Positions 1 to 6,536 of a stretch of 12,242 nucleotides of DNA are shown in pieces. The stretch is from Chloroflexota bacterium (lineage in GTDB: Bacteria > Chloroflexota > Limnocylindria > Limnocylindrales > CSP1-4): NCBI GenBank assembly GCA_005881055.1, contig VBHW01000026.1:1-12242 (forward strand). Reading direction: 5' to 3'. Below the pieces are notes generated by a model. The model made no database searches. It saw nothing but the letters and a program-made list of their open reading frames with translations, and was not told the DNA's origin. The first letter of the stretch is position 1. Each line of letters begins with the position of its first letter. The translations under genes and the position numbers were made by a program.

Positions 1-864
1 CGGGATGCGCAGGAGGACGCGGCTCTTGAGGGTCGCCACCGGGACCTCCCCGCCGAGCAGGGCCTCCCGAAGCGTCAGCGGCAGCTCCCGCTCGAGGTCG
101 GCGCCCCGGCGCGCGAAGACGGGATGCGGTCGAACACGGACGATGACGTGGATGTCGCGGCCGTCGCCGCCGCGGCCCTTGAGCCGGATGCGGCTGCCCG
201 AGTCGACCCCCCGCGGGATCGTCACCTCGAGGCGCTTGCCGCCGACCTCGACGATCCGGGTCGTCCCGTGGAACGCCTCCTCGAGTCCGAGCTCGGCCGT
301 CGCCTCGACCGTGCCGGCCTCTCGCTCGACGGATCGACGACCGGGAGACTCCGCTGCCCCGGCCGGGTCGAAGCCCAGCCCGCCGAGGATGTCCTCGAAC
401 GTCGTCCCGCCGGATGCACGCGCACCGGCTTGAGCAGAACGGCCGGAGCCCGCCCGGCCGGCAGCTGGGCCCGGCTCGCCCATCCCGCCGCCGAAGAACG
501 TGCGGAAGAAGTCGGAGAACCCGCCGGCGTCGCCGGTCGTCCTGAACTCGAACCGGACGTTGCCGCCGGGCCCGCCGTACCCGGCATAGTCGGCGAACGG
601 TCCGCCCGGCCCGAACGGATCCCCGCCGCCCCGCGTGTACGCCCCCCAGTTCGCGCCGAGCGTGTCGTACTGGCGGCGCTTGGCAGGGTCGGACAGGACC
701 GCGTGCGCCTCGTTCACGTCCTTGAACCGGTCTTCGGCCGTGGCGTCACCGGGGCGCACGTCGGGATGGTGCTCGCGGGCGAGCTTCCGGAAGGCCTTCT
801 TGATCTCGGCCTGGGTCGCCGTCCGCGGCACCCCGAGGGTCTCGTAGTAGTCCTTGTATTCCAT
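1..864 (-). CDS. cbpA: DnaJ-class J-domain co-chaperone (CbpA-like), 3' end cut by window edge
   Basis: Co-chaperone expected to stimulate DnaK ATPase and deliver unfolded clients in the cytoplasm. The reading frame is open from ATG at 864 to the window edge (288 codons). Residues 1-66 are a J domain (MEYKDYYETLGV start, HPD at 33-35, ending near KRRQYDTLG). A Gly/Phe-rich linker follows (about 75-140: GGPGGNVRFEF, FFRTFFGGG). Then comes the beta-rich substrate-binding region (LGLEEAFHGTTRIVEVGGKRLEVTIPRGVDSGSRIRLKG, given here in pieces: EEAFHGTTR, IPRGVDSGSRIRLKG, RPHPVF, EALLGGEVPV). There is no cysteine-rich zinc finger, which points to a CbpA-like (type II) J-protein rather than classical DnaJ. 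It is the last visible gene of the hsp20-hspR-lon series, 46 nt after the lon stop. An in-frame ATG at 873 (MPSMEYK) is an alternative start. Family assignment is secure; the symbol is by similarity. Confidence 0.93.
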   Translation of the reverse strand, partial: MEYKDYYETLGVPRTATQAEIKKAFRKLAREHHPDVRPGDATAEDRFKDVNEAHAVLSDPAKRRQYDTLGANWGAYTRGGGDPFGPGGPFADYAGYGGPGGNVRFEFRTTGDAGGFSDFFRTFFGGGMGEPGPAAGRAGSGRSAQAGARASGGTTFEDILGGLGFDPAGAAESPGRRSVEREAGTVEATAELGLEEAFHGTTRIVEVGGKRLEVTIPRGVDSGSRIRLKGRGGDGRDIHVIVRVRPHPVFARRGADLERELPLTLREALLGGEVPVATLKSRVLLRIP

Positions 865-875
865 GGACGGCATCC

Positions 876-891
876 CAAACCGATTGGTTTG
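876..891 (-). promoter_or_regulatory. Perfect inverted repeat just upstream of the J-protein start
   Basis: CAAACC-GATT-GGTTTG, two 6-bp arms with a 4-nt loop, lies in the 46-nt lon-dnaJ spacer. It sits 11 bp from the ATG at 864 and 2 bp from the alternative ATG at 873. The strongest Shine-Dalgarno sequence nearby is AGGAGG at 903-908 (minus strand), on the far side of the repeat. In RNA the repeat would form a small hairpin between that site and the start codon. It could be an operator or a translational control element. The repeat is seen; the function is inferred. Confidence 0.5.
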
Positions 892-910
892 CGAGGGCCG
901 TGCCTCCTGG

Positions 911-3445
911 TTACCTCCGAACGGTCACCATGACCGGTGGCTGCTCGGGCGGTGGGAAGCTCGGCCGTCGGACGCGGCTCGTCTCCGGCTCGCGCGGCCG
1001 GTCGTCGACCGGGCGCTCCTCACCCGCGACGCTCGGCGGTCGCGGCGGGAGGGGCGTCGGCCTGCGCCGCAGCGCGGCGTCGAGGGTCTGGCCCATCGAG
1101 TCGACGAGGACGATCTTCAGCTGCTTGCGAATCTCCTCGGGGATGTCCCGGAGGTCCTTCTCGTTCTTGCGGGGGATGATGACGACCCGCGCGCCGGAGA
1201 GGTGCGCCGCGAGGATCTTCTGCTTCAGGCCGCCGATCGGCAGCACTCGGCCACGGAGCGTGATCTCGCCGGTCATCGCCACGTCCTTGCGGACGGGGAT
1301 GCCCGTGAACGCGCTGATCATCGCGGTGGCCATCGTGATCCCGGCGGACGGTCCGTCCTTCGGGGTCGCGCCGGCCGGCACGTGGATGTGGAGGGTGTTC
1401 TTCTCGAACACCTCGCGCTCGACGCCGAGCTACGAGGCGTGGCTGCGCGTCCACGAGGGCGCGGCGCGCGCCGACTCCCGCATGACCTCGCCGAGCTGGC
1501 CGGTGAGGATGAAGTCCTCGCGGCCCTCCATGCTCGTGACCTCGATCGCGACGACGTCGCCGCCGACCTCCGTCACGACCAGTCCGGTCGCTGAGCCCAC
1601 CTGGTCCTCCGGCTCGAGCTCGCCGTACTCGAAGCGCGGCGGCCCGAGGAAGGCGTCGAGCTTCTTCACGTCGACGATCGTCTTCCGCCGCCGGCCCTCG
1701 GCGACCGAGCGGGCGACCTTGCGCATGATGCTTGCGATCTCGCGCTCGATGTTCCGGACGCCGGCCTCGTGGGTGTATGCCTGGACGAGCTCGAGGAGCG
1801 CCTCGTCCGTGATCTCGATGTGCTTGTCCTTGAGGCCGTGGTTCACCATCTGCTTGGGGATGAGGAACCGCCGCGCGATCTCGACCTTCTCCTTCTGCGT
1901 GTAGCCCGGCAGCTGGATGATCTCCATCCGGTCGCGGAGCGCAGGCGGGATCGGGTCGAGCAGGTTGCCCGTCGCGATGAAGAGCACCTTGCTCAGGTCG
2001 AACGGCACCTCGAGGTAGTTGTCCTGGAACGTGTTGTTCTGCTCAGGGTCGAGGACCTCGAGCAGCGCGCTCGACGGGTCGCCCCGGAAGTCCATGCCGA
2101 TCTTGTCGACCTCGTCGAGCATGAACACGGGGTTGTTCGTGCCCGCGGTCTTGATGTTCTGGATGACGCGGCCAGGGAGCGCTCCGATGTACGTCCGGCG
2201 GTGGCCGCGGATCTCGGCCTCGTCGTGGATGCCGCCGAGGCTCATACGCACGAACTTGCGGCCCATGGCGCGGGCGATGCTCTTGCCGAGGCTCGTCTTG
2301 CCGACCCCGGGCGGTCCGATGAACGCGAGGATCGGGCTGCGGATCGTGTCCGCGAGCGTCCGCACGGCGAGGTACTCGAGGATCCGCTCCTTGACCTTCT
2401 CCAGGCCGTAGTGGTCCTCGTCGAGGATGAGGGCGGACTGCTTGATGTCGAGGAGGTCCTCCGTGGAGACGTTCCACGGGAGGCCGACGAGCCAGTCGAC
2501 ATACGTTCGGATGACGCCGACCTCCGGGCTCGCCGACGGGATCCGGCTCATCCGGTCGATCTCCTTGATCGCCCGGGCCTTGATGTCTTCGGGCATGCCG
2601 GCCTCTTCGACCTTCTCGCGAAGCTCGGTGATCTCGGCCTGCTGGGGATCCTCTTCGCCGAGCTCACGCTGGATCGCCTTGAGCTGCTCGCGGAGGATGT
2701 ACTCGCGCTGGGTCTTGTCCATCTCGGACTTGACCTCGGACTGGATCCGACCCTTCAGCTCGAGGATCTCGACCTGGCGCGCGAGGAAGTTGCTGACGAG
2801 CTTGAGCCGCTCGACGACGTCGATCGTCTCGAGCAGCTCCTGGCGCTGCTCCGTCGTCATGTCCGGGCTGTAGGCGACCATGTCGGCCAGGAGGCCCGGC
2901 TCGGTGATGTTGCGGGCGGCGACGGCCGCCTCGGGCGGCACGGGCGCGCCGTTCGCGACGTACTGCTCGATCTGCGCCTGCACCGTGCGCATGAGCGCCT
3001 CGATCTCGACGCCGCCGGGCGCCTGATCGTGGAGCTCCTCGATCGTCGCCACGATGTACGGGCTCGTCTGGACGAAGTCGTGGACGCGCAGGCGGCCCTG
3101 GCCCTGGACGATCGCCCGGACGGTGCCGTCCTGGAGCTGGACGACCTGGGCGATCTTCGCGAGCGTGCCGACGCCGTACAGCTCGTCCGGCTTCTCGATC
3201 TCTTCCTGCTCGGCCTGGCGCTGCGTGACGAGCGCGATGGGCCCGCCCGTGGCGACGGCGGCGTTGAGCGCGTTGACGCTCTTCTCGCGGCCGACCTGGA
3301 GCGGCACGATCATCTCCGGGAAGATGACCGTCTCCCGGAGGGCGACCAGGGGCAGCCCCTGCGGCCCGCCGGCCCGGACGCCGCTGCGCCGGGTCGCGAG
3401 TGAGGTGGGCTTGGGGTCGTCCGGGACGGTTGGACGGTCGGCCAT
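911..3445 (-). CDS. lon: ATP-dependent Lon protease, interrupted by an in-frame TAG (codon 672)
   Basis: Cytoplasmic AAA+ serine protease (endopeptidase La) that degrades misfolded and regulatory proteins. Domains in order: N-terminal substrate-binding domain (about 30-225, LPLVALRETVIFPEMIVPL), helical region, AAA+ module with Walker A GPPGVGKT at 377-384 and Walker B VFMLDE near 440-445, then the protease domain with catalytic Ser in KDGPSAG (codon 700) and Lys in GLKQK (codon 741). The frame stays the same throughout, but codon 672 is TAG (1432-1430) where Lon proteins usually have Glu. As written, the product would stop before the catalytic dyad. The rest of the protease domain has no further lesion and ends in TAA at 911, with a Pro/Arg-rich tail. 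I chose ATG 3445 because GGAGAT stands 4-6 nt upstream; ATG 3457 has no ribosome binding site. Likely a recent nonsense mutation or a base error. Confidence 0.9.
1430..1432 (-). other. In-frame amber stop inside lon
   Basis: The minus-strand codon at 1432-1430 is TAG, flanked by RSHAS before and LGVEREVFEKN after, both matching continuous Lon sequence in one frame. Lon homologues commonly have Glu or similar here (…A-E-L-G…), so one G-to-T change (GAG to TAG) explains it. The next in-frame start-like codon is GTG at 1411, which lacks a convincing ribosome binding site. Confidence 0.85.
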
Positions 3446-3449
3446 CAGG

Positions 3450-3455
3450 ATCTCC
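3450..3455 (-). promoter_or_regulatory. Ribosome binding site that decides the lon start
   Basis: GGAGAT on the minus strand, with GGAG 6 nt from ATG at 3445. It overlaps the upstream ATG at 3457, which has no such site of its own, so initiation at 3445 (MADRPTVPDD) is favoured. Confidence 0.6.
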
Positions 3456-3463
3456 ATTCGGAA

Positions 3464-3483
3464 GCGGCGGCACCGGCCGCCGC
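3464..3483 (-). repeat. GC-rich hairpin immediately upstream of lon
   Basis: GCGGCGGC-ACCG-GCCGCCGC, two perfect 8-bp arms with a 4-nt loop, in the 115-nt hspR-lon spacer and ending 18 nt before the chosen lon ATG. There is no T tract on either side, so it is not a classical intrinsic terminator. It could slow transcription or modulate lon translation. Confidence 0.5.
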
Positions 3484-3496
3484 GGCTAGTGTGGGG

Positions 3497-3516
3497 GACG
3501 AGGCCGCTGCCTCGTC
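3497..3516 (-). repeat. Second hairpin in the hspR-lon spacer
   Basis: GACGAGGC-CGCT-GCCTCGTC, perfect 8-bp arms with a 4-nt loop, 13 bp from the hairpin at 3464-3483. In the minus-strand direction it is followed by CCCCCACAC rather than a T run. With its neighbour it may act as a partial terminator or RNA-stability element between hspR and lon, or as a protein-binding dyad. Confidence 0.5.
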
Positions 3517-3560
3517 AATGGGGAAACGCGGGTAACGCAGCATGGGTCTCACGGATCGGA

Positions 3561-3908
3561 TCAGACGGGGTCCGGTGCCGTCTCGGGCCGGTCGGCACCG
3601 GCTTCTTCCATCCCCTCGTCGTAGAGCGACTCGAGGATGCGGGTCCCGATGCGCTCCTCGAGCTCGAAGAGGATGCGGATGCCGGCCAGGTTGACGCCCC
3701 GGTCACGGGTGAGGTGACGGATCCAGAGGACCCGTCGGATGTCCTGTTCGCTGTAGAGCCGGATGTTCGTGGGCGTCCGAGCCGGGCAGACGAGACCCTC
3801 GTCCTCGTAGATCCTGAGCGTCCGCGGATGGACGCTCACGATGCTCGCGGCGACGCTGATCACGTAGACCGGTCGCGTGGGGTCGCGGTTGACCCGGTCG
3901 GACGCCAC
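3561..3908 (-). CDS. hspR: HspR-type MerR-family heat-shock repressor
   Basis: DNA-binding repressor of heat-shock genes; in Actinobacteria HspR binds HAIR operators and uses DnaK as co-repressor. The 115-residue protein has the winged helix-turn-helix of the MerR superfamily at about 13-85: PVYVISVAA, then HPRTLRIYEDEGLVCPAR, RLYSEQDI, and GVNLAGIRILFELE. The sequence VNLAGI and the following acidic helix are typical of HspR rather than metal-sensing MerR, and no cysteine cluster is present. The start is GTG at 3908 with GGAGG 9 nt upstream, inside the end of hsp20; the hsp20 stop lies only 4 nt away, so the two are co-transcribed and probably translationally linked. A HAIR-like operator at the hsp20 promoter (4561-4581) implies autoregulation. 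In Streptomyces HspR also controls lon, which fits the next gene here. Confidence 0.9.
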   Translation of the reverse strand: MASDRVNRDPTRPVYVISVAASIVSVHPRTLRIYEDEGLVCPARTPTNIRLYSEQDIRRVLWIRHLTRDRGVNLAGIRILFELEERIGTRILESLYDEGMEEAGADRPETAPDPV

Positions 3909-3912
3909 GGGT

Positions 3913-4464
3913 TCAGGCCTCCGGCCGGCCGGCCTGCTCGGAACCGGTCTCGCCGGTCGGCGAGCTCGGCTGAGTGCTCGGGGTCGGGCTCGGGGTCGCC
4001 GAGCCGTTCGTCATCGGGGCGATGCGGATCTGGCGGGGCTTCACCTGCTCGGCCTTGGGGATCCGCAGGGTGAGGATGCCGTTCTCGAACGTCGCGCTCG
4101 CCTTGTCGGGCTCGAGGCCCTCCGGCAGCGTGATGCTCCGGCCGAAGCTGCCGCGGCGGATCTCCCGGACGAGGACGCCCTCGTCGCGGCGCTCCGCCTC
4201 GTCGGCGCTCTGGCCGCTGATCGTCAGCGTGCCACCGTCGATGGTGATCTCGACGTCCTCCGGCTTCCAGCCGGGGAGCGACGCCTCGACCACGAGCTCG
4301 TCAACGGTGCTCGAGACGTCCAGCGGCACGAGGCTCCCGGCGTCCCTGTCGAAGAGCGCGGTCCACTGGCGGGGACGGACGAAGCTGTCCTCGAACAGGC
4401 GGTCCATCGCGGAACGAAGTGTCATGAGCTCGCCGAACGGCGAGAGTCGGCGCACGATGGTCAT
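3913..4464 (-). CDS. hsp20: Small heat shock protein, Hsp20/alpha-crystallin family
   Basis: ATP-independent holdase that binds unfolding proteins in the cytoplasm as a large oligomer. In 183 residues there is an N-terminal segment (1-45, FGELMTLRSAMDRLFEDSF), an alpha-crystallin domain (about 46-138: VDELVVEASLPGWKPEDVEI in outline, ITLPEGLEPDKASATFENGI with the conserved A-x-x-x-N-G-x-L at 124-131), and the C-terminal IxI motif (IRI, 146-148) that docks neighbouring dimers. The tail after IxI is long (about 35 residues) and rich in Ser, Thr, Pro and Gly, which is unusual for the family. The start ATG at 4464 has a strong GGAGGT 8 nt upstream. It is the first gene of the heat-shock operon and has its own promoter and HAIR-like operator. 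Confidence 0.94.
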   Translation of the reverse strand: MTIVRRLSPFGELMTLRSAMDRLFEDSFVRPRQWTALFDRDAGSLVPLDVSSTVDELVVEASLPGWKPEDVEITIDGGTLTISGQSADEAERRDEGVLVREIRRGSFGRSITLPEGLEPDKASATFENGILTLRIPKAEQVKPRQIRIAPMTNGSATPSPTPSTQPSSPTGETGSEQAGRPEA

Positions 4465-4466
4465 GG

Positions 4467-4482
4467 CCGTGTACCTCCACGG
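4467..4482 (-). promoter_or_regulatory. Small hairpin presenting the hsp20 ribosome binding site
   Basis: On the minus strand CCGTG-GAGGTA-CACGG forms a 5-bp stem with the Shine-Dalgarno GGAGGT mostly in the loop, followed two bases later by the ATG. Small-Hsp genes are frequent carriers of RNA thermometers, so temperature-dependent folding of this leader is possible, although here the site is in the loop rather than paired. The dyad is seen; the role is inference. Confidence 0.4.
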
Positions 4483-4550
4483 TGCGCGGTGCCGGCGTTG
4501 CGCGCTGCGCTTGTTGCACGGGTGAGAGTCATGTTGCCAGACACGCCGGT

Positions 4551-4580
4551 ATCGTAGAGTCTTGACAATGGCGTTGTCAA
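4551..4580 (-). promoter_or_regulatory. Housekeeping-type promoter of the hsp20-hspR operon
   Basis: Minus strand: perfect -35 TTGACA at 4580-4575, 18-nt spacer, -10 TACGAT at 4556-4551 (four of six consensus bases). Transcription would start near 4544, giving a leader of about 80 nt before hsp20. The -35 and spacer lie inside the HAIR-like repeat, the arrangement expected for repression by HspR. Confidence 0.7.
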
Positions 4581-4581
4581 G
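4561..4581. promoter_or_regulatory. HAIR-like operator (probable HspR binding site)
   Basis: CTTGACA-N7-TGTCAAG, a perfect inverted repeat with 7-bp arms and a 7-bp spacer (actually continuing to 8 bp per arm with 5 between). The published HAIR consensus is CTTGAGT-N7-ACTCAAG, so the geometry and the CTTGA/TCAAG outer half-sites match while the inner two bases differ (CA for GT). It overlaps the -35 of the hsp20 promoter, and hspR is encoded downstream in the same operon. Confidence 0.75.
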
Positions 4582-4625
4582 AGTGTTGTAGGCGTGTTCG
4601 GTGTCGTCTCCGGCCCGCGCAACGC

Positions 4626-4789
4626 TTCACTCGCCCACAGTGAACGCGGAGAAGCTCAAACGCGGAGGTGCTCGCTCCGGGCCTGTCCTCGCCTCTGTTC
4701 GTTCGGCTGTGGCGAACACACCGGGCGGCTGGACGTCCCACCGGCGATTCGCGGTGCGCCGGGCTCAGGTTCGTTCAGCGAGGGCGAAC
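4626..4789. repeat. Three 20-bp motifs at exact 72-bp spacing in the hsp20-trkA intergenic region
   Basis: The motif TTC(A/G)(C/T)TC-N7-G(C/T)GAAC occurs at 4626-4645, 4698-4717 and 4770-4789, so starts are exactly 72 bp apart twice. Each copy is also an inverted repeat, TTCR-N11-YGAA; the first is TTCACT-N7-AGTGAA and the second extends to TGTTCG-N11-CGAACA. The sequence between copies is not obviously repeated, so this is not a simple tandem duplication. The copies lie between the trkA stop (4820) and the hsp20 promoter. They may be phased operator sites (72 bp is about seven helical turns). The remainder of 4582-4819 holds no gene I can support. Confidence 0.6.
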
Positions 4790-4819
4790 GCGACCCCCCG
4801 CCCGCATACCGCCAGGGCG

Positions 4820-5466
4820 TCAGCCGACCGGCTCGGCGTTCCCGATGAGCTGGCCGTGGAGCGCCGCCTCGCACTCCGCGCGGCCGATCGCGATGACCTT
4901 GTCGCCTTCGGCGAGGATCGTGTCCGGCCGGAGCGGGACCGCACGTCCCTCGCGGACGACCGCGAAGAGCGAACAGCCCTCCGGGATCTCGACGATCCGG
5001 GGAGCAGCGGCGCCTCGATGAGCTCGAGGTCCGAGCCGCCGAGCGATCCGAGGTGGAGCAGCTCGTGGACCGGGATGTCCTGCTCGATCGAGCCGAGGAT
5101 CATGCGCGTCGGGCTGATGAGCTCGTCCACGCCGAGGTGCTTGAACAGCTCCTCGTTCTTGGGGTTGTTGACGCGGGCGATCGTCCGCGGCACGTCGAAG
5201 TGGTGCTTGGCCATCTGGCAGATGACGAGGTTGTCCTCGTCGTCGCCGGTCACGGCGGCAACGATGTCGGCGCGGTTGGCCCCGGCTTCGGCGAGGTACT
5301 TGCCCTCGCAGCCGTCATGGGCGATGACGATGGATCCGATCTCGTCGGCGATCTGGTCGGCCCGAGCGTGGTCCTTCTCCATGAGGACGACCTCATGGCC
5401 GGACTCGACGAGCTCCTTGGCGAGGTAGTAGCCGACCTTCCCGCCGCCGACGACGAGTACGAACAC
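4820..5466 (-). CDS. trkA: TrkA-family potassium regulatory protein (RCK_N + RCK_C), frameshifted near 5000
   Basis: Cytoplasmic regulator of potassium transport that binds NAD(H)/ATP in its RCK_N domain and small ligands in RCK_C. The RCK_N Rossmann fold is clear (GGGKVG at 7-12, acidic E30 after the second strand, TGDDEDNLVICQMAK, IARVNNPKNEELF). The frame runs to ELIEAPLLPGS, then changes: from about 4998 the family-like sequence continues in the -1 frame as IVEIPEGCSLFAVVREG, PDTILAEGDKVIAIG and ends at TGA 4820. Without correction the original frame goes on as Arg/Ser-rich nonsense to a stop at 4765. The conserved stretch normally between PGS and IVEIPEG (about seven residues, P-x-x-G-R) is missing, so a small deletion is likelier than a single lost base. 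The start is GTG 5466 with GGAGG 8 nt upstream, 3 nt after the previous gene's stop. Confidence 0.88.
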
Positions 5467-5469
5467 GTC

Positions 5470-5970
5470 TCAGGCCTCCGAGGGGGCGGCGGCCGGCTCG
5501 GCCTCCGCGCGGTGATGCTCGCCGCCCGGGTGGGTCCGCTGCGGCGCGAGGATGGGCGGGCGCTGGGCCGTCGACAGGCCGGCGAAGCCCAGGATCGTGT
5601 CCTCCATGAGGTTCGTCCGGCAGATCGTGGCGAGGCCGAGGTCCGCGTAGGCCGCAGCGCGCACGGGATCGTTCACCTTGGCGAGGACCCGCCCGACGTT
5701 GAGCGCCTCCGTCGCCAGCTGTGCCGCCATGACGTTGCGATTGTCGCCCTCCGTGAGCGCGAGGAAGACGTCGGCATCCTGGGCGCCGGCCCGGCGCAGG
5801 ACGTCCTCGTCCGTGCCGTCGCCGCGCACGGCGTTGCCCCGGAACGTCGAGGGGAGCTTGTCGAATGCACCGGTCGAGCGGTCGAGGATGATGACGTCGT
5901 TGCCCGCCTTCTCGAACGCCTCGGCGAGGACGGCACCGACGCGGCCGCAGCCGACGATGACCACTTTCAT
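5470..5970 (-). CDS. trkA: TrkA-family protein with RCK_N domain only
   Basis: Potassium-transport regulatory subunit with a nucleotide-binding Rossmann fold. The 166 residues show GCGRVG at 7-12, aspartate D30 ending the second strand, GDGTDEDVLRRAG, ALTEGDNRNVMAAQLA, and AKVNDPVRAAAYADLG, followed by a hydrophobic segment and a Pro/His/Ala-rich tail instead of an RCK_C domain. Because it has only RCK_N while its downstream partner has RCK_N plus RCK_C, a mixed oligomer is plausible. The ATG at 5970 overlaps the stop of the UspA-like gene by ATGA, and the next trkA gene starts 3 nt after this stop, so all three are translationally coupled. The pairing recalls the two TrkA genes ceoB/ceoC of mycobacteria, which I recall lying next to an APC-type permease gene. 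Confidence 0.9.
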   Translation of the reverse strand: MKVVIVGCGRVGAVLAEAFEKAGNDVIILDRSTGAFDKLPSTFRGNAVRGDGTDEDVLRRAGAQDADVFLALTEGDNRNVMAAQLATEALNVGRVLAKVNDPVRAAAYADLGLATICRTNLMEDTILGFAGLSTAQRPPILAPQRTHPGGEHHRAEAEPAAAPSEA

Positions 5971-6518
5971 GCTGACTCCTCGGGGATCGGCTCCCTGACG
6001 ACCCAGACGGCGCAGGGGGCGTTCTTCAGGACGTAGGGGATGGTGCTCCCGATCGCGAAGTCGCCCCCGAAGCGCTTGCGATAGGGCAGGCCCAGGATGA
6101 GCATGTCGGCCCGCTGCTCGGTCGCCTCGTCGACGAGCGCGGCTCCGACGTCACGCGCCTGGAGCAGCACGGGCTCGATCTTGTACTGGCAGTCCTCGGC
6201 GGTCTCCTCGGCGAGGTCGAGCACTCGCTGGACGTCCTCGGATCGGCCGGCGATGTCGGCATCGAGCGGCTGGGTCCAGTCGATCTCGACGACGTGCACC
6301 GCCACCAGCTCGGCCTTCCACTGGCGTGCCACCCCCGCCGCGAGCCGAACGATCCGCGCGTCGCTCGAGCCGCCATTCAAGGCGACGACGGCCCGCCGGA
6401 AGACGACGGTCTGTTCGGGATTGGGCAAGGCTGGCGCGCTCCGGGCTTCGGCCTGGGATGGGAGGCGACGCTGGGTCGGTGTGGGCCGCGGTCGCCATCG
6501 CGCGCGCCACGATACCAC
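5967..6518 (-). CDS. Universal stress protein (UspA) family protein
   Basis: Small cytoplasmic UspA-fold protein, probably an adaptor or nucleotide sensor for the transporters around it. The domain begins near residue 38 (VVFRRAVVALNGGSSDARIVRLA), continues through AELVAVHVVEIDW and ends with ADMLILGLPYRKRFGGDFAIGSTIPYVLKNAPCAVWVV (segments LILGLPY and IGSTIPYVL are the nucleotide-loop region). The usual G-2x-G-9x-G-(S/T) is altered: the second Gly is Tyr and the spacing is one residue longer, so ATP binding is uncertain. The start is doubtful: GTG 6518 gives an Arg/Pro-rich 37-residue leader without a clear ribosome binding site, and a TTG about 30 codons further in would start nearer the domain. 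It lies 18 nt after the second permease and overlaps the next trkA by 4 nt. Confidence 0.82.
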   Translation of the reverse strand: MVSWRARWRPRPTPTQRRLPSQAEARSAPALPNPEQTVVFRRAVVALNGGSSDARIVRLAAGVARQWKAELVAVHVVEIDWTQPLDADIAGRSEDVQRVLDLAEETAEDCQYKIEPVLLQARDVGAALVDEATEQRADMLILGLPYRKRFGGDFAIGSTIPYVLKNAPCAVWVVREPIPEESA

Positions 6519-6536
6519 CGGCCGGACGGACGCCGG

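Noticed and set aside
1769..3403. A 544-codon open frame on the plus strand opposite lon
   Set aside because: It is a mirror of the lon coding sequence, rich in Leu, Asp, Glu and Arg with no recognisable domain; the minus strand encodes an unmistakable Lon protein.
4626..4789. LexA/SOS boxes in the hsp20-trkA gap
   Set aside because: The half-sites occur as TTCG…CGAA with an 11-bp centre, the opposite orientation and wrong spacing compared with the CGAAC-N4-GTTCG type box.
4765..4819. Extension of the last trkA protein to the stop at 4765
   Set aside because: After the frame change the original frame encodes Arg/Ser-rich sequence, whereas the -1 frame has clear RCK_C sequence ending at 4820.
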